Shown in pieces: positions 15,723-26,263 of a DNA stretch of 64,000 bases. Made by a program: the position numbers and the translations under genes. The notes under the pieces are model-generated. The model was not told the DNA's origin. It saw only the letters and a program-made list of their open reading frames with translations, and made no database searches. This DNA comes from Vibrio maritimus. GTDB taxonomy: Bacteria > Pseudomonadota > Gammaproteobacteria > Enterobacterales > Vibrionaceae. The stretch covers positions 62,001 through 126,000 of the forward strand of contig JYJJ01000079.1 in the NCBI GenBank assembly GCA_003263775.1, read 5' to 3'. Within the stretch, counting starts at the first letter, position 1; every line of letters begins with the position of its first letter.

Positions 15723-18556
15723 TTATCGAACAATAGGTGAGGCGACCTCATCGACAAGATAAAGAATCGATTGATACGGGATCCCGCTGTGGTGAGAGAG
15801 GCCAATTTCACAGGTAATACTGTTACTAAAACCCCGAGTACACTCTTGTGGTACTTGTGCCTTGAGAGGGGCCACAGCCGCTTCATTGAGCTCTGGTGTC
15901 GTGAAGCCTTTATCACCCGCCCAGCCACAGCATTGAATATGCTCAGGGATGATAACGTCACTAGCACAGGCTTTGGCGAGTGACAGCATGGCGCTCTCCA
16001 ATCCCATACGTCTTGAGCTACATGTGACATGCAGCATCACGGTTTCATTAATTGGCGATAGTGTTAGCTCGCTGAGCAGATAATCACAGACGAACTTGAC
16101 GGGCTCGACAATGGTCATGGGCTTGGTGAATTGTTCGATACTGCGTTTTGCGCATGGGCTGGTGTCCATCAGAACTGGATATTTTCCGTGCTCCGAGGCT
16201 TCCCACAAAGCAAGCTCCAGTTGTTCACTCTTTTGTTTGGCGATGTCGGACATGCCTTTACTGTCATAAGGCATGCCGCAGCACTGATCACTGAGTGATT
16301 TTGGAGTGATGAGTGATACTCCCGCTTTCTCAATGAGTGACAATGTCACTTCCCCCAGGGAGCGTTTATCAAACGCATTAGACTGAGTGCTCATGTTGCG
16401 GCTTGCACATGACGGTAAATACACCACTTTTTTGTCTTTTTTAGCCATGCTGTTCGGTCGGACATGGCCGTCGAACTTGGCGCCTCCGGGCGTTTCGGGT
16501 AGCCAAGCAGGGGTGGCGTTCTTGGTGATTTTACGCATGCCTTCTGCGGCCTTAATAACGCGTTCGTGGCTAGGATGTTAGTTGCAACAGCGCCGCTCTT
16601 GAGCCCGAATCGGGCAATTGCAGTCGTCGCGGTAAAGTGATCAGCCGTCCATTTCGCTATTGGTCGGAATTTCTTGTATTTAGGCTCTCGAAGTTTCTTA
16701 ACTAGATCACCCGTGTTGATGCCGACAGGGCAACGGTCGGCACATAAGCCCGTGGCAGCGCATGTGTCGATACCTTGGTACTCAAAGACCTGTTCTAGTT
16801 CTGTAGCCTCGACTGTTTCACCGGCTGCTCTGCGACGTTGAAGTTCGCGAAACAGAACGATGCGCTGACGCGGCGATAGGGTGAGGGTACGAGACGGGCA
16901 AACCGGCTCACAGAAACCACACTCGATACAGCGGTTCACTATGTCATCGGCAGCAGGCATAGGTTTGAGGTTCTCTATGTGCGAGTGCGGATTGTCATTA
17001 ATAATCACACCTGGGTTCAGCAAACTTTCTGGGTCGAACAGCGCTTTGATTTTTTGCATCAGCGCGTAACCTTCCTGTCCCCACTCGAGTTCCACATAGG
17101 GCGCCATATTGCGTCCGGTCCCATGTTCAGCTTTCAACGAGCCTTGATATTTAACAGCAACAAGCTCGGCCACATCATCCATAAAACCGCCGTAACGGTC
17201 GATCTCTTCCTGACTATCAAACCCTTGGGTAAACACAAAGTGCAGGTTGCCCTCTAGCGCGTGTCCAAAAATGATCGCTTCGTCATAGCGATATTTGTCG
17301 AAGAGCTGCTGCAAGTCGCGTACGCCAGCAGCGAGGCTTTCTACGGGGAAAGCAACGTCTTCTATGATGACGGTCGTGCCGACTTCGCGCACCGCACCAA
17401 CCGCTGGGAACATACCTTTGCGGATGCCCCAAAGCGTCGCAATCGTCGCTGGATCCAGCGTGAATGGCACAGACTCAATGATGGTGTAATCATTCAGTGC
17501 GGTCATTACAGTATCAGTGTGACTGTCTAACGTGTGGTTACAAGATGCATGAACTTCAACTAGGAGTGCGGTGGCTTCAAGGTCTAGCCGCTGGATAAAC
17601 TCTGGCATTCCCGGTTTATCTGCAACCGAACGTAGAGCACGTCCATCCATCATTTCAACGGCTGCAACCGGTGTCTTGGCGATGGTTGCTACTGCTTTGC
17701 TGGCGGTTTCAATATCAGAGAACACCAGCAAAGTTGAGGCTTTGTATTTGTGTTCCTTGACCGTGTTATAGGTAATGTCAGCAATGAAACCTAGGGTACC
17801 CTCTGAGCCTATCATCAAATGCTCAAGTACTTCGATTGGATCGCTGTAATCAACGAGAGCATTGAGCGCGTAGCCTGTGGTATTTTTCAGACGGTATTTG
17901 TGAGTAATTTTTTCAGCGAGTTCACTGTTACCTTTGGTCGTTTCTGCCAGGTAATTAAGCCCTTCAATAAATTCAGGCTTGTCCGCCTTAAATCCCTCGA
18001 TACTCGCTTTGTCTCCGGTGTCTACTAAGGTGCCATCACTTAGAACTATCTTCATGCTGTCGACAGTTTTGTACGAGTTTTGCGCGGTGCCACAACACAT
18101 GCCGCTCGCGTTGTTCGCAGCAATACCGCCAATTTTACACGTGTTGATAGAAGCTGGGTCTGGGCCAATTTTACGTTGGAATGGGAGCAGGTATTTGTTG
18201 GCATCGGCTCCGATGACGCCCGGCTGAAGGCGAATTTTGGCGCCTTTATCGAGGATAGTGTGTCCGCGCCAATCATCCGTGAGAGCAATCAGTACCGAAT
18301 CAGACACCGCTTGGCCTGACAAACTGGTGCCTGCGGCGCGAAACGTGAAGGGAATCTTGTGCTCACGGCAACACTGGATAGTAAATATCACCTCATCGAG
18401 ATCTTTAAGGCGCAGCACGATCTGAGGGATCAGTCGATAGAAGCTAGCATCAGTACCATAAGCTAGGCGCTCTGCTTCACCAGTGATGATACGCTGGGAA
18501 TCGATTCTTGTAGCGAGTTGCTGCTTGAGCAGTTCATAGTCGCGTGTGTGATTCAT
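15723..18556 (-). CDS. dld: FAD/Fe-S D-lactate dehydrogenase, Dld-II type (one frameshift)
   Basis: Fused GlcD-GlcF-like membrane-associated oxidoreductase that passes electrons from D-lactate to the respiratory chain. It corresponds to the Shewanella Dld-II type, which lies in the same kind of cluster. From the N-terminus: FAD-binding FRAAGTSLSGQAV, GSEGTLGFIADITYN and the HGTGRNMAPYVELEWG region. Then come two 4Fe-4S motifs, CIECGFCEPVCPS and CAATGLCADRCPV, and two C-terminal CCG motifs (CCGMPYDSKG and CCGWAGDKGF). The frame breaks near 16577. One restored base (AACATCC to AACCATCC on the coding strand) joins the halves as HPSHERVIKAAEGMRKI and gives about 944 residues, the expected size. 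It is last in the lldP-lutABC-dld array. Substrate assigned by context. Confidence 0.88.
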
Positions 18557-18577
18557 CTTGGTGTCCTTTATACGTTC

Positions 18578-19242
18578 TTATTCGTCTTCCAATAACAGTA
18601 CGATCAACTGACTCGGGCCATGGGCACCGTAGGCGAGCGTTTGTTGAATATCGGCGGTTTTTGATGGACCAGAAATTAAAAGTGCATTGGTCGGCATGTA
18701 ATGATCCCAATTGTTTTCTTGCATCACTTGCAAAAAGTGTCCGTACAGCGCTGACTTTTTCACGACCGCTATATGGCTTGGTGGTACTAACGATAAGGTG
18801 CGAGGCTCGTGCTCATTGGGCCACAGGACCAGTGCGCCTGTATCTGCGATGCCACCCAGTGTATGGGTGATGCCGACATCAATGTCGTTAAAAAGCTCTG
18901 ATTTCCAATCTTCTATCTTCTGGTTGAATGGCGTAACTTGTTTGCATGGACTGCATCTTCGAAATCACGGATGTACTCGCCTGCAGTGCCTATGGCAACG
19001 CGACTAAAACCGTAACTGTCCATTACATCACGCAAGACTTGGGTAAGCTCAGAGCGCTGAATAGTTCGAACGTCGGCATGGTTGGCGCTCATCATGTCGA
19101 CAAAGCGCTCGGCTTTATCGTCCATAGTGATATCTGGATGGCTGCCCCAAGGGAAAAAAGCTAACTCCTCCGCCGATTTTGGGCTGCGTTTCGCTTGCTT
19201 GAGTCGGCCAAGAATGTTGTCTTTGGCAAGTCTGGTGTTCAT
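18578..19242 (-). CDS. lutC: Lactate utilization protein LutC/LldG (one frameshift)
   Basis: LUD-domain subunit of the LutABC (LldEFG) L-lactate dehydrogenase complex, a cytosolic, non-flavin iron-sulfur system. The start ATG at 19242 has GGAG 8 bases ahead and begins MNTRLAKDNILGRLK. The conserved C-terminal LUD core GGIADTGALVLWPNE and PPSHIAVVKKSALYGHF lies in another frame. A single missing base near 18936-18943 explains the break, and the joined product is about 221 residues, the usual length. It lies 13 bases after lutB and 21 before dld. The role is inferred from family and operon. Confidence 0.87.
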
Positions 19243-19255
19243 CTTGGTCTCCTCG

Positions 19256-20691
19256 TTACTGCTTATCGCTTTTGGCTTTATTTCGTTCGGCCATGATCTG
19301 GTGTAGGGTTTGCTTAGCGGGCTTTGGACTGGTTCGACATTGTGTCCATGCGCCGAGTTTGTTCGGGATAAGGTTTTGCAACTTGGTCGCCATGTACGTA
19401 CCAGTGTGATACAAGCTCGGATTGCTCGCGGCGAATGCAAAGCCTTTCATTGCGGCGGTTTCAAGGCCACTGCTGGCGGCATTTTGCCTTTTAGTGGTGG
19501 CGTCTCTTTTTCCGCTTTGTTTTTGGCTTCTTTACGTAGGCGAAGCAACATATCTGGGATCGGTATTCTTACAGGGCAGACTTCGCCACAGGCGCCGCAG
19601 AGACTGGAAGCGGTAACAAGATCTTTGGTTTTATCCATACCCAGCAAATGAGGGGAGATGATTTTGCCAATCGGACCCGGGTAAACCGTGCCATAAGCAT
19701 GACCGCCAATTTTGGTGTAGACCGGGCAGTGGTTCATGCACGCGCCGCAGCGAATACACTGTAGAGTCTTACGAAGCTCTTCATCGCGGTAGGCTTGACT
19801 GCGTCCGTTATCGAGCAGAATGAGATGTACTTCCTGCGGGCCGTCTTTTTCGCCGTTTTTACGAGGAGAGGTGATCATGTTGAAGTAAGTGGTGATGGCT
19901 TGCCCTGTCGCTGAGCGAGTTAGCGCACTGTATAGCGGAGGGACATCAGACAAAAACTCAACGACTTTCTCGATACCAGTGATGGCAATGTGCACGTTTG
20001 GCACCGTTGTTGACATGCGTCCGTTGCCTTCGTTTTCTACAAGACAAAGCGTGCCTGTTTCTGCAACGGCAAAGTTGACACCGGATAAACCAATATCAGC
20101 TTCAAAGAACTTTTGTCTTAGGCGAGTGCGACCTGTTTGAATCAGGCTGTCTACGTCTGTCGTTGGTTTGAATCCATCAAGGTGCTGCTCAAAGGTGTCG
20201 CTCACTTCCTGCTTGTTTTTGTGAATCGCTGGCATGATGATGTGAGAAGGTTTGTCGCCATCGAGTTGGACGATATATTCGCCCATATCACTCTCTAAGC
20301 ATTCAATACCGAGTTTCGCCATCTCGTGGTTCATCTCGATCTCTTCGCTCACCATGGATTTGCCTTTGATGATTTGCTTGGCATCGTGCTCATTCGCAAT
20401 AGCGGCAATAATGGCGTTCGCTTGTTCTGGGTTTTCTGCCCAATGAACTTGAATGCCATTTTTGTAGCAATTGAATTCTAACTGTTCGAGAAGCTCAGGC
20501 AGTTTACTCAGGCATCGTTGGCGAATGGATTCGGCGAGATCTCTTATTTGCTTCTCTTCCTCTACGTCACTAAACGCTGTCTTACGTTTATCACGCAGAT
20601 AATCCATCGCACCACGGAAGTTGGCTCTGAGCTGTTTATCACCCAGTGCATCTTTGGCGAGCTGGTGGAACTGTTCAGGAGTTTGACTCAT
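19256..20691 (-). CDS. lutB: Lactate utilization iron-sulfur protein LutB/LldF (one frameshift)
   Basis: Iron-sulfur subunit of the LutABC L-lactate oxidizing complex, with an N-terminal LUD domain and C-terminal ferredoxin-like clusters. Seen: EIEMNHEMAKLGIECLESD, the LUD segment GVNFAVAETGTLCLVENEG, and two 4Fe-4S sites, CIRCGACMNHCPVY and CGACGEVCPVRIPI. The frame breaks near 19482-19485 in an A4 run that should be A5 on the coding strand. The true C-terminus (MKGFAFAASNPSLYHTG onward, stop at 19256) is in the next frame. The corrected length is about 478 residues, as expected. The start overlaps the lutA stop by four bases (ATGA). Confidence 0.9.
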
Positions 20692-21446
20692 TGTGCATTC
20701 TCCTGTGTTCGTTCAAGAAGAAATGAAGCTAGGTGACGCCCTTTGATGGGCTTGCCTTGGTATTCAAACGCGCCATTGATGTTAAGAAGGCATCCCCAGT
20801 CGGCGCTTACCAGTGTATCGGATTGGGTCGCTTCGATATGGTGGGTTTTGTCTTTCACCATGGCTTCGGAGATATTCGGGTGACGTACAGAGAAACTGCC
20901 ACCAAAACCACAACACTCGCTCTCATAGTCTTGCATGCGAAGCTCTACATTAGAGAGTTGACTAAGAAGCTCTGTTGCTGTGACGTGGACATTCATTTCA
21001 CGCCTTGCCGCGCAAGAGGTGTGCATGACGACACTTGTAGGCTGGCCTTTGTCATCGAGTTTGACGCGACAAACGTTAACGAGAAATTCGGTGAGCTCAA
21101 ACACTCGGTCGCAGAACGTATCGACTTGATCTTGATTGCTGTCGCCCTTAAATAGGCGGCGATAATGGTGATGCATCATGCCACCACACGAACCGGACAA
21201 TACAATAATCGGGTACTCTTCAGGAAACAGATCCATTTGGCTCTGCGCGACTTGCTTAGCTTCTGATTCATAGCCTGATGTGTAGGCAGGTTGTCCGCAA
21301 CAGGTTTGTTTTTCAACAAACACAACCTCGATGCCTTGCTGCTTTAAGAGGGTCATAGCATCTAAGCCTGCTTCGGGGTCAAATACGTCTACTAGGCAGG
21401 TGGCATAGAAGTAGACCTTGCTCGGTTTAGAGGGATAGATTCGCAT
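20688..21446 (-). CDS. lutA: Lactate utilization protein LutA/LldE
   Basis: CCG-domain subunit (252 residues) of the LutABC/LldEFG L-lactate oxidation complex, related to the heterodisulfide-reductase B and GlpC/GlcF families. Both cysteine-rich CCG motifs are intact: CCGQPAYTSG and CCGFGGSFSV. Associated segments are YATCLVDVF, SGSCGGMMHHHY and HTSCAARREMNVH. It is first of the lut genes, with a stop overlapping the lutB start. About 150 bases separate it from the upstream lldP gene, so it may share the lldP promoter or have its own. Confidence 0.93.
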   Translation of the reverse strand: MRIYPSKPSKVYFYATCLVDVFDPEAGLDAMTLLKQQGIEVVFVEKQTCCGQPAYTSGYESEAKQVAQSQMDLFPEEYPIIVLSGSCGGMMHHHYRRLFKGDSNQDQVDTFCDRVFELTEFLVNVCRVKLDDKGQPTSVVMHTSCAARREMNVHVTATELLSQLSNVELRMQDYESECCGFGGSFSVRHPNISEAMVKDKTHHIEATQSDTLVSADWGCLLNINGAFEYQGKPIKGRHLASFLLERTQENAQ

Positions 21447-21595
21447 TGTATTGCTCCAGCACTAGACCCATTTTTTTGGGTTCCTGTTTTTATATAGACT
21501 AGTTGTAAGGTTATGAAAAATAAGCGCACTTACCTTCTTGAAGTGTTTCACAACTTTGCCGACAGTCGCAAGTGCGCCTTTGACTAAAACCTAAA

Positions 21596-23287
21596 TCAGT
21601 TCATGAGTGCATCGGTAACATGGAAACCGTACACTAGTGCAAGTCCGATAAGGCCAGTGACAACTAGGTAGTAGAATGTAGGAATAATGGTTTTTCTCAA
21701 TGTCAGACCTTCACGGCCCAGTAAGCCTACGGTGGCAGAGGCCGCGACCACGTTGTGGATGGCAATCATGTTACCTGCAGCCGCACCAACGGCTTGTAAG
21801 GCGATCACCGCGGTTGTTGAGATTGTGAGCGTTTGCGCCACTTCAAACTGGAACTGACTAAACATCATGTTGGAAACGGTGTTCGAGCCAGCAATAAAGG
21901 CACCGAGTGCGCCAATGGTGGCACTCAAAGCAGGGAACGCTTCTCCGACTAAAGCAGAGGCAAAGTTGGCGGTGGTGACTGGCATACTTGCGAGATCAGC
22001 ACCGTTTACACCCGAGTTAATGAAGATACGAACCATAGGAATGGTAAAGACAAGTACAAAGCCTGCACCAACCAGCGTTTTACTCGACTCACCAAACGCA
22101 GCCATTAATGGTTTCGCAGAGCGTGATTGAATCATGACAGCCAATAGAGCAACGAAGACTAAGATCCCACCCGGTAGATACAGCGGTTGAATAGCCGTGC
22201 TAATACCCGTTTCACCAAGAATATTGCTAAACGACAAGCTCACACTGGTCAGGAAGCCCTTGAACTCGCTACTCACGCGGCTTGCAACAAGGATAACGGC
22301 GAGAAGAACGTACGGTAGCCAAGCCACCGCCATTGACATCGGTTTGCCAGCATTTTGCTTGAGATCCATTTTTAACGAGCCAAGCCATTCTGTCGGCCAC
22401 TTATCTTCGCTTTCAAAATCCCACTTTGATTTAGGAACTAGAAAGCCACGCTTGGCTGCGCTGACGACGATCGCAAGACCTACTAGACCACCAATTAGTG
22501 ATGGGAACTCAGGACCGAGTAGAACGCCTGTTAATGCGTAAGGGACAGTAAACGCAACACCTGCAAAGAGCGCGAAAGGTAGGATATCTAGACCTTCCGT
22601 CCAACTGCGGTTTTTGCCAAAAAAGCGAGTAAGCATCATTGCCATCAGAACTGGCATCAGCGTACCCACACAGGCATGAATAATGGCAACGTTAGCGGTG
22701 ATTTGCTGTAGGTAGAGATCCCATGATGCACCTTGGGAAACCAATGACTCACTAATGTTATGCGTATCTAGTCCCTTGTTCACACCAACGATGATTGGTG
22801 TGCCAACTGCTCCAAAAGAGACGGGAGTCGATTGAATCATCATACCCATTAACACTGCGGCAAGAGCAGGAAATCCAATTGCGACCAATAGAGGTGCTGC
22901 TATTGCAGCAGGCGTACCAAATCCAGATGCGCCTTCGATGAAGGACCCGAAACACCAAGCGATGATGATGGCCTGAACGCGGCGGTCAGGTGATATATCG
23001 GTAAAGCCATTACGAATCGTTGTAATAGCACCAGTGTGTTTCAGTGTGTTTAGCAAGAAGATGGCGCCAAATACAATCCAAAGCACGGCAACGGTGATGC
23101 CGAATCCTTGGAAAATGGACGCTACAACACGTGTAACGGACATATCCCAAGTGAACAGGGCGATGACTACGGTGAGGCCAAATGCGACAGGCATGGCTTT
23201 TTTGGCTGGCCAGTTCAATCCCACCAGAAGAATGGCGGCAACCACAATGGGAGAAAAGGCGATAAGTGCTAGTAAGGTTTCAGACAT
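21596..23287 (-). CDS. lldP: L-lactate permease LldP
   Basis: Inner-membrane lactate:H+ symporter of the LctP family, 563 residues with about 12-14 hydrophobic segments. Family motifs: FGAIFLLNTLKHTGA, CFGSFIEGASGFGTPAAI, STPVSFGAVGTPIIVGV and FIAGSNTVSNMMFSQFQ. The gene leads a lactate-use array (lldP, lutABC, dld) and is divergent from a LysR gene. The 167-bp region between them holds an inverted repeat and a strong Fur-like box, described separately. The gene can import D- or L-lactate in relatives, fitting the presence of both dehydrogenase types downstream. Confidence 0.95.
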   Translation of the reverse strand: MSETLLALIAFSPIVVAAILLVGLNWPAKKAMPVAFGLTVVIALFTWDMSVTRVVASIFQGFGITVAVLWIVFGAIFLLNTLKHTGAITTIRNGFTDISPDRRVQAIIIAWCFGSFIEGASGFGTPAAIAAPLLVAIGFPALAAVLMGMMIQSTPVSFGAVGTPIIVGVNKGLDTHNISESLVSQGASWDLYLQQITANVAIIHACVGTLMPVLMAMMLTRFFGKNRSWTEGLDILPFALFAGVAFTVPYALTGVLLGPEFPSLIGGLVGLAIVVSAAKRGFLVPKSKWDFESEDKWPTEWLGSLKMDLKQNAGKPMSMAVAWLPYVLLAVILVASRVSSEFKGFLTSVSLSFSNILGETGISTAIQPLYLPGGILVFVALLAVMIQSRSAKPLMAAFGESSKTLVGAGFVLVFTIPMVRIFINSGVNGADLASMPVTTANFASALVGEAFPALSATIGALGAFIAGSNTVSNMMFSQFQFEVAQTLTISTTAVIALQAVGAAAGNMIAIHNVVAASATVGLLGREGLTLRKTIIPTFYYLVVTGLIGLALVYGFHVTDALMN

Positions 23288-23311
23288 TGGTGACTTCCTT
23301 TTGTCTGGCTA

Positions 23312-23333
23312 GATTCAAGCAATTGATTGAATC
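23312..23333. promoter_or_regulatory. Inverted repeat, candidate LysR operator
   Basis: GATTCAA and TTGAATC flank an 8-bp spacer, 25 bp upstream of the lldP start and 122 bp upstream of the LysR start. It may be the operator of the divergent LysR protein. The arms are not the classical T-N11-A spacing, so confidence is low. Confidence 0.35.
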
Positions 23334-23415
23334 AGCCTCGTCGTGCTTATTATTTTTGTAATAGGGTTGTTAAGGTGGGGTGAATTTATCCCTTTATTTT
23401 TTGATGATATAGAGA

Positions 23416-23434
23416 AATAATGAAAATGATTATT
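23416..23434. promoter_or_regulatory. Fur-like box between lldP and the LysR gene
   Basis: The 19-mer AATAATGAAAATGATTATT agrees with the classical Fur consensus (GATAATGATAATCATTATC) at 15 of 19 positions. It ends 20 bp before the LysR start codon. It suggests iron-dependent control of a locus whose enzymes are rich in Fe-S clusters. Confidence 0.5.
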
Positions 23435-23454
23435 TCCAAAAATGACATAAAAGT

Positions 23455-24354
23455 ATGCGTGCAGACGATTTAATCCTGTTTTATCAGGTAGTAGAAACCG
23501 GGGCGTTTAGCCGGGTTGCCGAGCAAAATAACCTTACAAATTCAGTAGTTAGCAAGAGAGTTGCGAGGCTGGAAGAAGAGTTAGGGGTTCAATTATTATA
23601 TCGAACAACGCGCAAATTGACGCTCACTGAAGCAGGTAAGGCGCTTGTCCACGGCGCTAAAAATGTGAAGCAGGCCACCCAAGAGGCTATGGAATCAGTT
23701 TCAGGTTATGGAGAGAACGTTAGCGGTCACATCAAGATGTCAGTCCCAACGATTTCCGGTGATCTTATTTTGGCGGACGCTGTCGCCGAGTTTTGTAATA
23801 TGCATCCGGGGTTGTCAGTCGATATGTCGTTGGACAACCGCTTTGTTGATCTTGTCGATGGAGGTTATGACTTGGTCATACGCACTGGCTATCTTGAAGA
23901 CTCCAGCTTGATTGCTCGCCACATTCTGGACTCCCAGTGGGTGGTATGCGCCTCTCCATCTTACATTGCGAAAAACCGTAAGCCGCTAGAGCCGGAAGAT
24001 CTTACTCAACATAACTGCTTGCAGTATGCCTATCAGACCACGGGTGCGTCGGAGTGGGAGTTTAAAGGAAGTAAAGGTAATTATATTGTCCGAGTCTCAG
24101 GGTCTTTTTCTACCGACAATGCGACAGCACTTCGCAAGGCTGCCTTGGGTGGGCATGGTATCGCTTATGTTCCTAGGTGTTTGGTGTACCATGACATACG
24201 TAATGGCCAGCTGGTGGATATTTTTCCGGATCAAGTAGGTAAGAGGCTGGGTATTTATGCTGTTTATCCTTTTACCCGCCAGCCTCCAAATAAAGTGAGA
24301 TTGCTCATCGAACACATTCGCACACGCTACCTTGCGATTTCGCACTACTTTTAA
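23455..24354 (+). CDS. LysR-family regulator, probably of lactate use
   Basis: LysR-type transcription factor of 299 residues. The N-terminal winged helix (1-60) is FYQVVETGAFSRVAEQNNLT with SVVSKRVARLEEELGVQLL. The C-terminal effector domain (about 90-290) follows the LysR2/CrgA-type pattern with YDLVIRTGYLEDSSLIAR. The ATG at 23455 has no strong ribosome site. It is divergent from lldP, the usual arrangement for a LysR regulator of its neighbour, so I infer control of the lactate array, with lactate or a related acid as possible ligand. Its stop codon overlaps that of the convergent SgrR-like gene. Confidence 0.87.
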   Translation: MRADDLILFYQVVETGAFSRVAEQNNLTNSVVSKRVARLEEELGVQLLYRTTRKLTLTEAGKALVHGAKNVKQATQEAMESVSGYGENVSGHIKMSVPTISGDLILADAVAEFCNMHPGLSVDMSLDNRFVDLVDGGYDLVIRTGYLEDSSLIARHILDSQWVVCASPSYIAKNRKPLEPEDLTQHNCLQYAYQTTGASEWEFKGSKGNYIVRVSGSFSTDNATALRKAALGGHGIAYVPRCLVYHDIRNGQLVDIFPDQVGKRLGIYAVYPFTRQPPNKVRLLIEHIRTRYLAISHYF

Positions 24355-25961
24355 TGAGCAGCGCCAGTGGAGTTCGGTTTTTGCTGGATCCACAGCCTTG
24401 AAAAGTTACACCAACCAATGGAATTGATTTCCACACCGCGAATTCGAGAGGGGATGGTTAGGGTTAAGTCTTCGGATTTGATGATCGCAAGTACGTTATC
24501 TCGATATAGCCATACCAGCAGCTCATCTAAGAGCCGCTCTCTTTCGGTCGAGTTATTAGTATGCCTTACTGTGCGTAGCGCCTCACTTAGCTTATCTTGC
24601 TGTTTCCAATTAAGATTGTTGAGCCAGTGTGGGTAGAGTTTGAAGAAGGCAAATAGACTGGTTGCTCGGTCTCCTTCTAGCCGGATACCACCGATAGAGA
24701 GGGCTTGGTTGGCTTTAGGATGCCCGTAGATAACTTGCGTACCGTGTCCTTGCGAGCCGCCAAGCGCTAGACCTTCCTTAAGTTTTTGGGCGAAGGTACG
24801 ATTTTCATTGTTGTTTTCATAGCTAAATTCCAGTGGTAGAGCTGAGTGCAACGCTGAAGGCATCTCATCAGAGAATAGCGCCTCTAACTGATGCTTGAAC
24901 TTGGCGTTCTGAAGATCCTTTTGGTTAAGCAGCAAAAAGAAGTAACCAATATCGGCAGTGGCAACCTTATAGGTCTCCTCTTCATCGTTGAGGAAGAAAA
25001 AGTTTTCTGCGCACTTCTTATCTTTTGCCCACTCCTCATGGATCCATAGCTCGATGTGCTCTACTAGGGCATTGCTACCAGAGTATTGCCTGTGCCGAGT
25101 AAGGCGCAGCAATTTCTCTGAATTCACAGTGACCGAAAATGCCCCGGAGCCAATGGGTTTGTATACGCTTTCAGCTCGATGCACCATGCTTTTGGGCAAA
25201 ATAGCGGCTTCTGAGCGACATAGAAGCGCGAGAAAGTGAGGATCAGGCTCTGATAGTTCAATGGATATTTGATAGGGGGAATCCACACTAATAGAGTCTA
25301 TGTGATCGTACAGGCGACTCCAATAGGGAGAGGCTGTCAGAGCTTGAAGACTTTCAGCAACATCTATCGCGCTGAGTGGTGTTTGATCATGAAAAACAAC
25401 ACTGGTACGCAAGTAAAATGTCCATCGACGATAGTGTGGGCAATGTGTCCAACTGTGTGCAAGCTCACCAGTCAACCGCTTGTCATTTGATGTCACCAAG
25501 GTTTGAAATACTTCATGGATTAGATGCCGCTCGGTTCTCTCCATCGCATGATGGGGGTGTAACCAACTGAGCTTGCGGTGGAATGGCGCATGCACCGTAT
25601 TCTCGCTTTCAATGGTTGCATGAGTGAGATACTGCTTAAGCGCACTCGCAACGTTGCGTTCATTGAAGCCGATGAGCTTGTGTGCAATATCGTACTTGCC
25701 TTGTTCTGTTGCTAAATCGACTTCGTTGTAGCAGGCTTGAAGTGGCTCAAGCAGGCAGGTTAGGGTGCCTTTTACGCCTCTGCCTCGAGCGGGCTTCCAG
25801 CAAAGCCAGCCGCGTTCTGACATCTGCTTGAGTAGTGTACGAGCATGTCGCTCGCTGCAGTTCATTGTCTCTGCAATCGCAGAGACGGTGATAGTGTGAC
25901 CACCAGGCCCTAGATGCTTAAATAGATTTTCGTAGAGCTCAAGTTTACGTTTGTTGATCAT
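24351..25961 (-). CDS. SgrR-like regulator with solute-binding domain
   Basis: Transcription factor of 536 residues combining an N-terminal DNA-binding domain (about 1-115, VSAIAETMNCSERHARTLLK is the helix-turn-helix) with a C-terminal family-5 extracellular-solute-binding-like domain (about 160-490). This is the SgrR architecture. In E. coli SgrR senses sugar-phosphate stress and activates the small RNA SgrS. The family name is clear, but whether it acts in glucose-phosphate stress here is unknown; no SgrS-like RNA was recognised beside it. It forms a possible two-gene unit with the 62-residue gene upstream (25-base gap), reminiscent of the sgrR-sgrT neighbourhood though that protein does not look like SgrT. 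Confidence 0.85.
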   Translation of the reverse strand: MINKRKLELYENLFKHLGPGGHTITVSAIAETMNCSERHARTLLKQMSERGWLCWKPARGRGVKGTLTCLLEPLQACYNEVDLATEQGKYDIAHKLIGFNERNVASALKQYLTHATIESENTVHAPFHRKLSWLHPHHAMERTERHLIHEVFQTLVTSNDKRLTGELAHSWTHCPHYRRWTFYLRTSVVFHDQTPLSAIDVAESLQALTASPYWSRLYDHIDSISVDSPYQISIELSEPDPHFLALLCRSEAAILPKSMVHRAESVYKPIGSGAFSVTVNSEKLLRLTRHRQYSGSNALVEHIELWIHEEWAKDKKCAENFFFLNDEEETYKVATADIGYFFLLLNQKDLQNAKFKHQLEALFSDEMPSALHSALPLEFSYENNNENRTFAQKLKEGLALGGSQGHGTQVIYGHPKANQALSIGGIRLEGDRATSLFAFFKLYPHWLNNLNWKQQDKLSEALRTVRHTNNSTERERLLDELLVWLYRDNVLAIIKSEDLTLTIPSRIRGVEINSIGWCNFSRLWIQQKPNSTGAAH

Positions 25962-25986
25962 GTTAGCTCACTAACAAATGTTCCGG

Positions 25987-26175
25987 TTATTTGCCTTGGA
26001 TGTCGCTGTCTCTATCTATTTCTAGTCCCCAAAAGGCGTCGGTGTCAAAGAGTTCATTGAGACGTGCGGCACGCTCTGCTGGAGACAAGTAGAATAGCTT
26101 AGCAAGCCAGGTGTCATTGGTTTCGTATTTATAGGTTGATTGAAAGTAGTTTGCAACGTAGTTGAAAAAAGCCAT
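25987..26175 (-). CDS. Small hypothetical protein upstream of the SgrR-like gene
   Basis: Not recognised. It has 62 residues, is aromatic at the N-terminus (FFNYVANYFQSTYKYE) and acidic at the C-terminus (LFDTDAFWGLEIDRDSDIQ), with a predicted central helix SPAERAARLNELF. There is no signal peptide and no transmembrane segment. The ribosome site is weak. It lies 25 bases ahead of the SgrR-like gene in the same direction, so they may be co-transcribed. The amino-acid composition looks genuine, but without comparison I cannot exclude a chance frame. Confidence 0.55.
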   Translation of the reverse strand: MAFFNYVANYFQSTYKYETNDTWLAKLFYLSPAERAARLNELFDTDAFWGLEIDRDSDIQGK

Positions 26176-26223
26176 GTTTGTGTCTCTGTTTACTCTTGTG
26201 ACAACAGATTACAGAATGCGGAT

Positions 26224-26260
26224 AAAATAAAACCGGAACAGATTTTTCAACTGTTCGGTT
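26224..26260 (-). terminator. Terminator of the repeat-protein gene
   Basis: A stem of AACCGAACAG with CTGTTCCGGTT (one bulged base; plus-strand arms 26231-26241 and 26251-26260) is followed on the minus strand by TTATTTTATC. It ends transcripts coming from the gene at 26384-26935. Confidence 0.7.
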
Positions 26261-26263
26261 TAT

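Noticed and set aside
25987..26175. SgrT homologue
   Set aside because: Its position by the SgrR-like gene is suggestive, but the sequence does not resemble SgrT and is not within an SgrS-like RNA.
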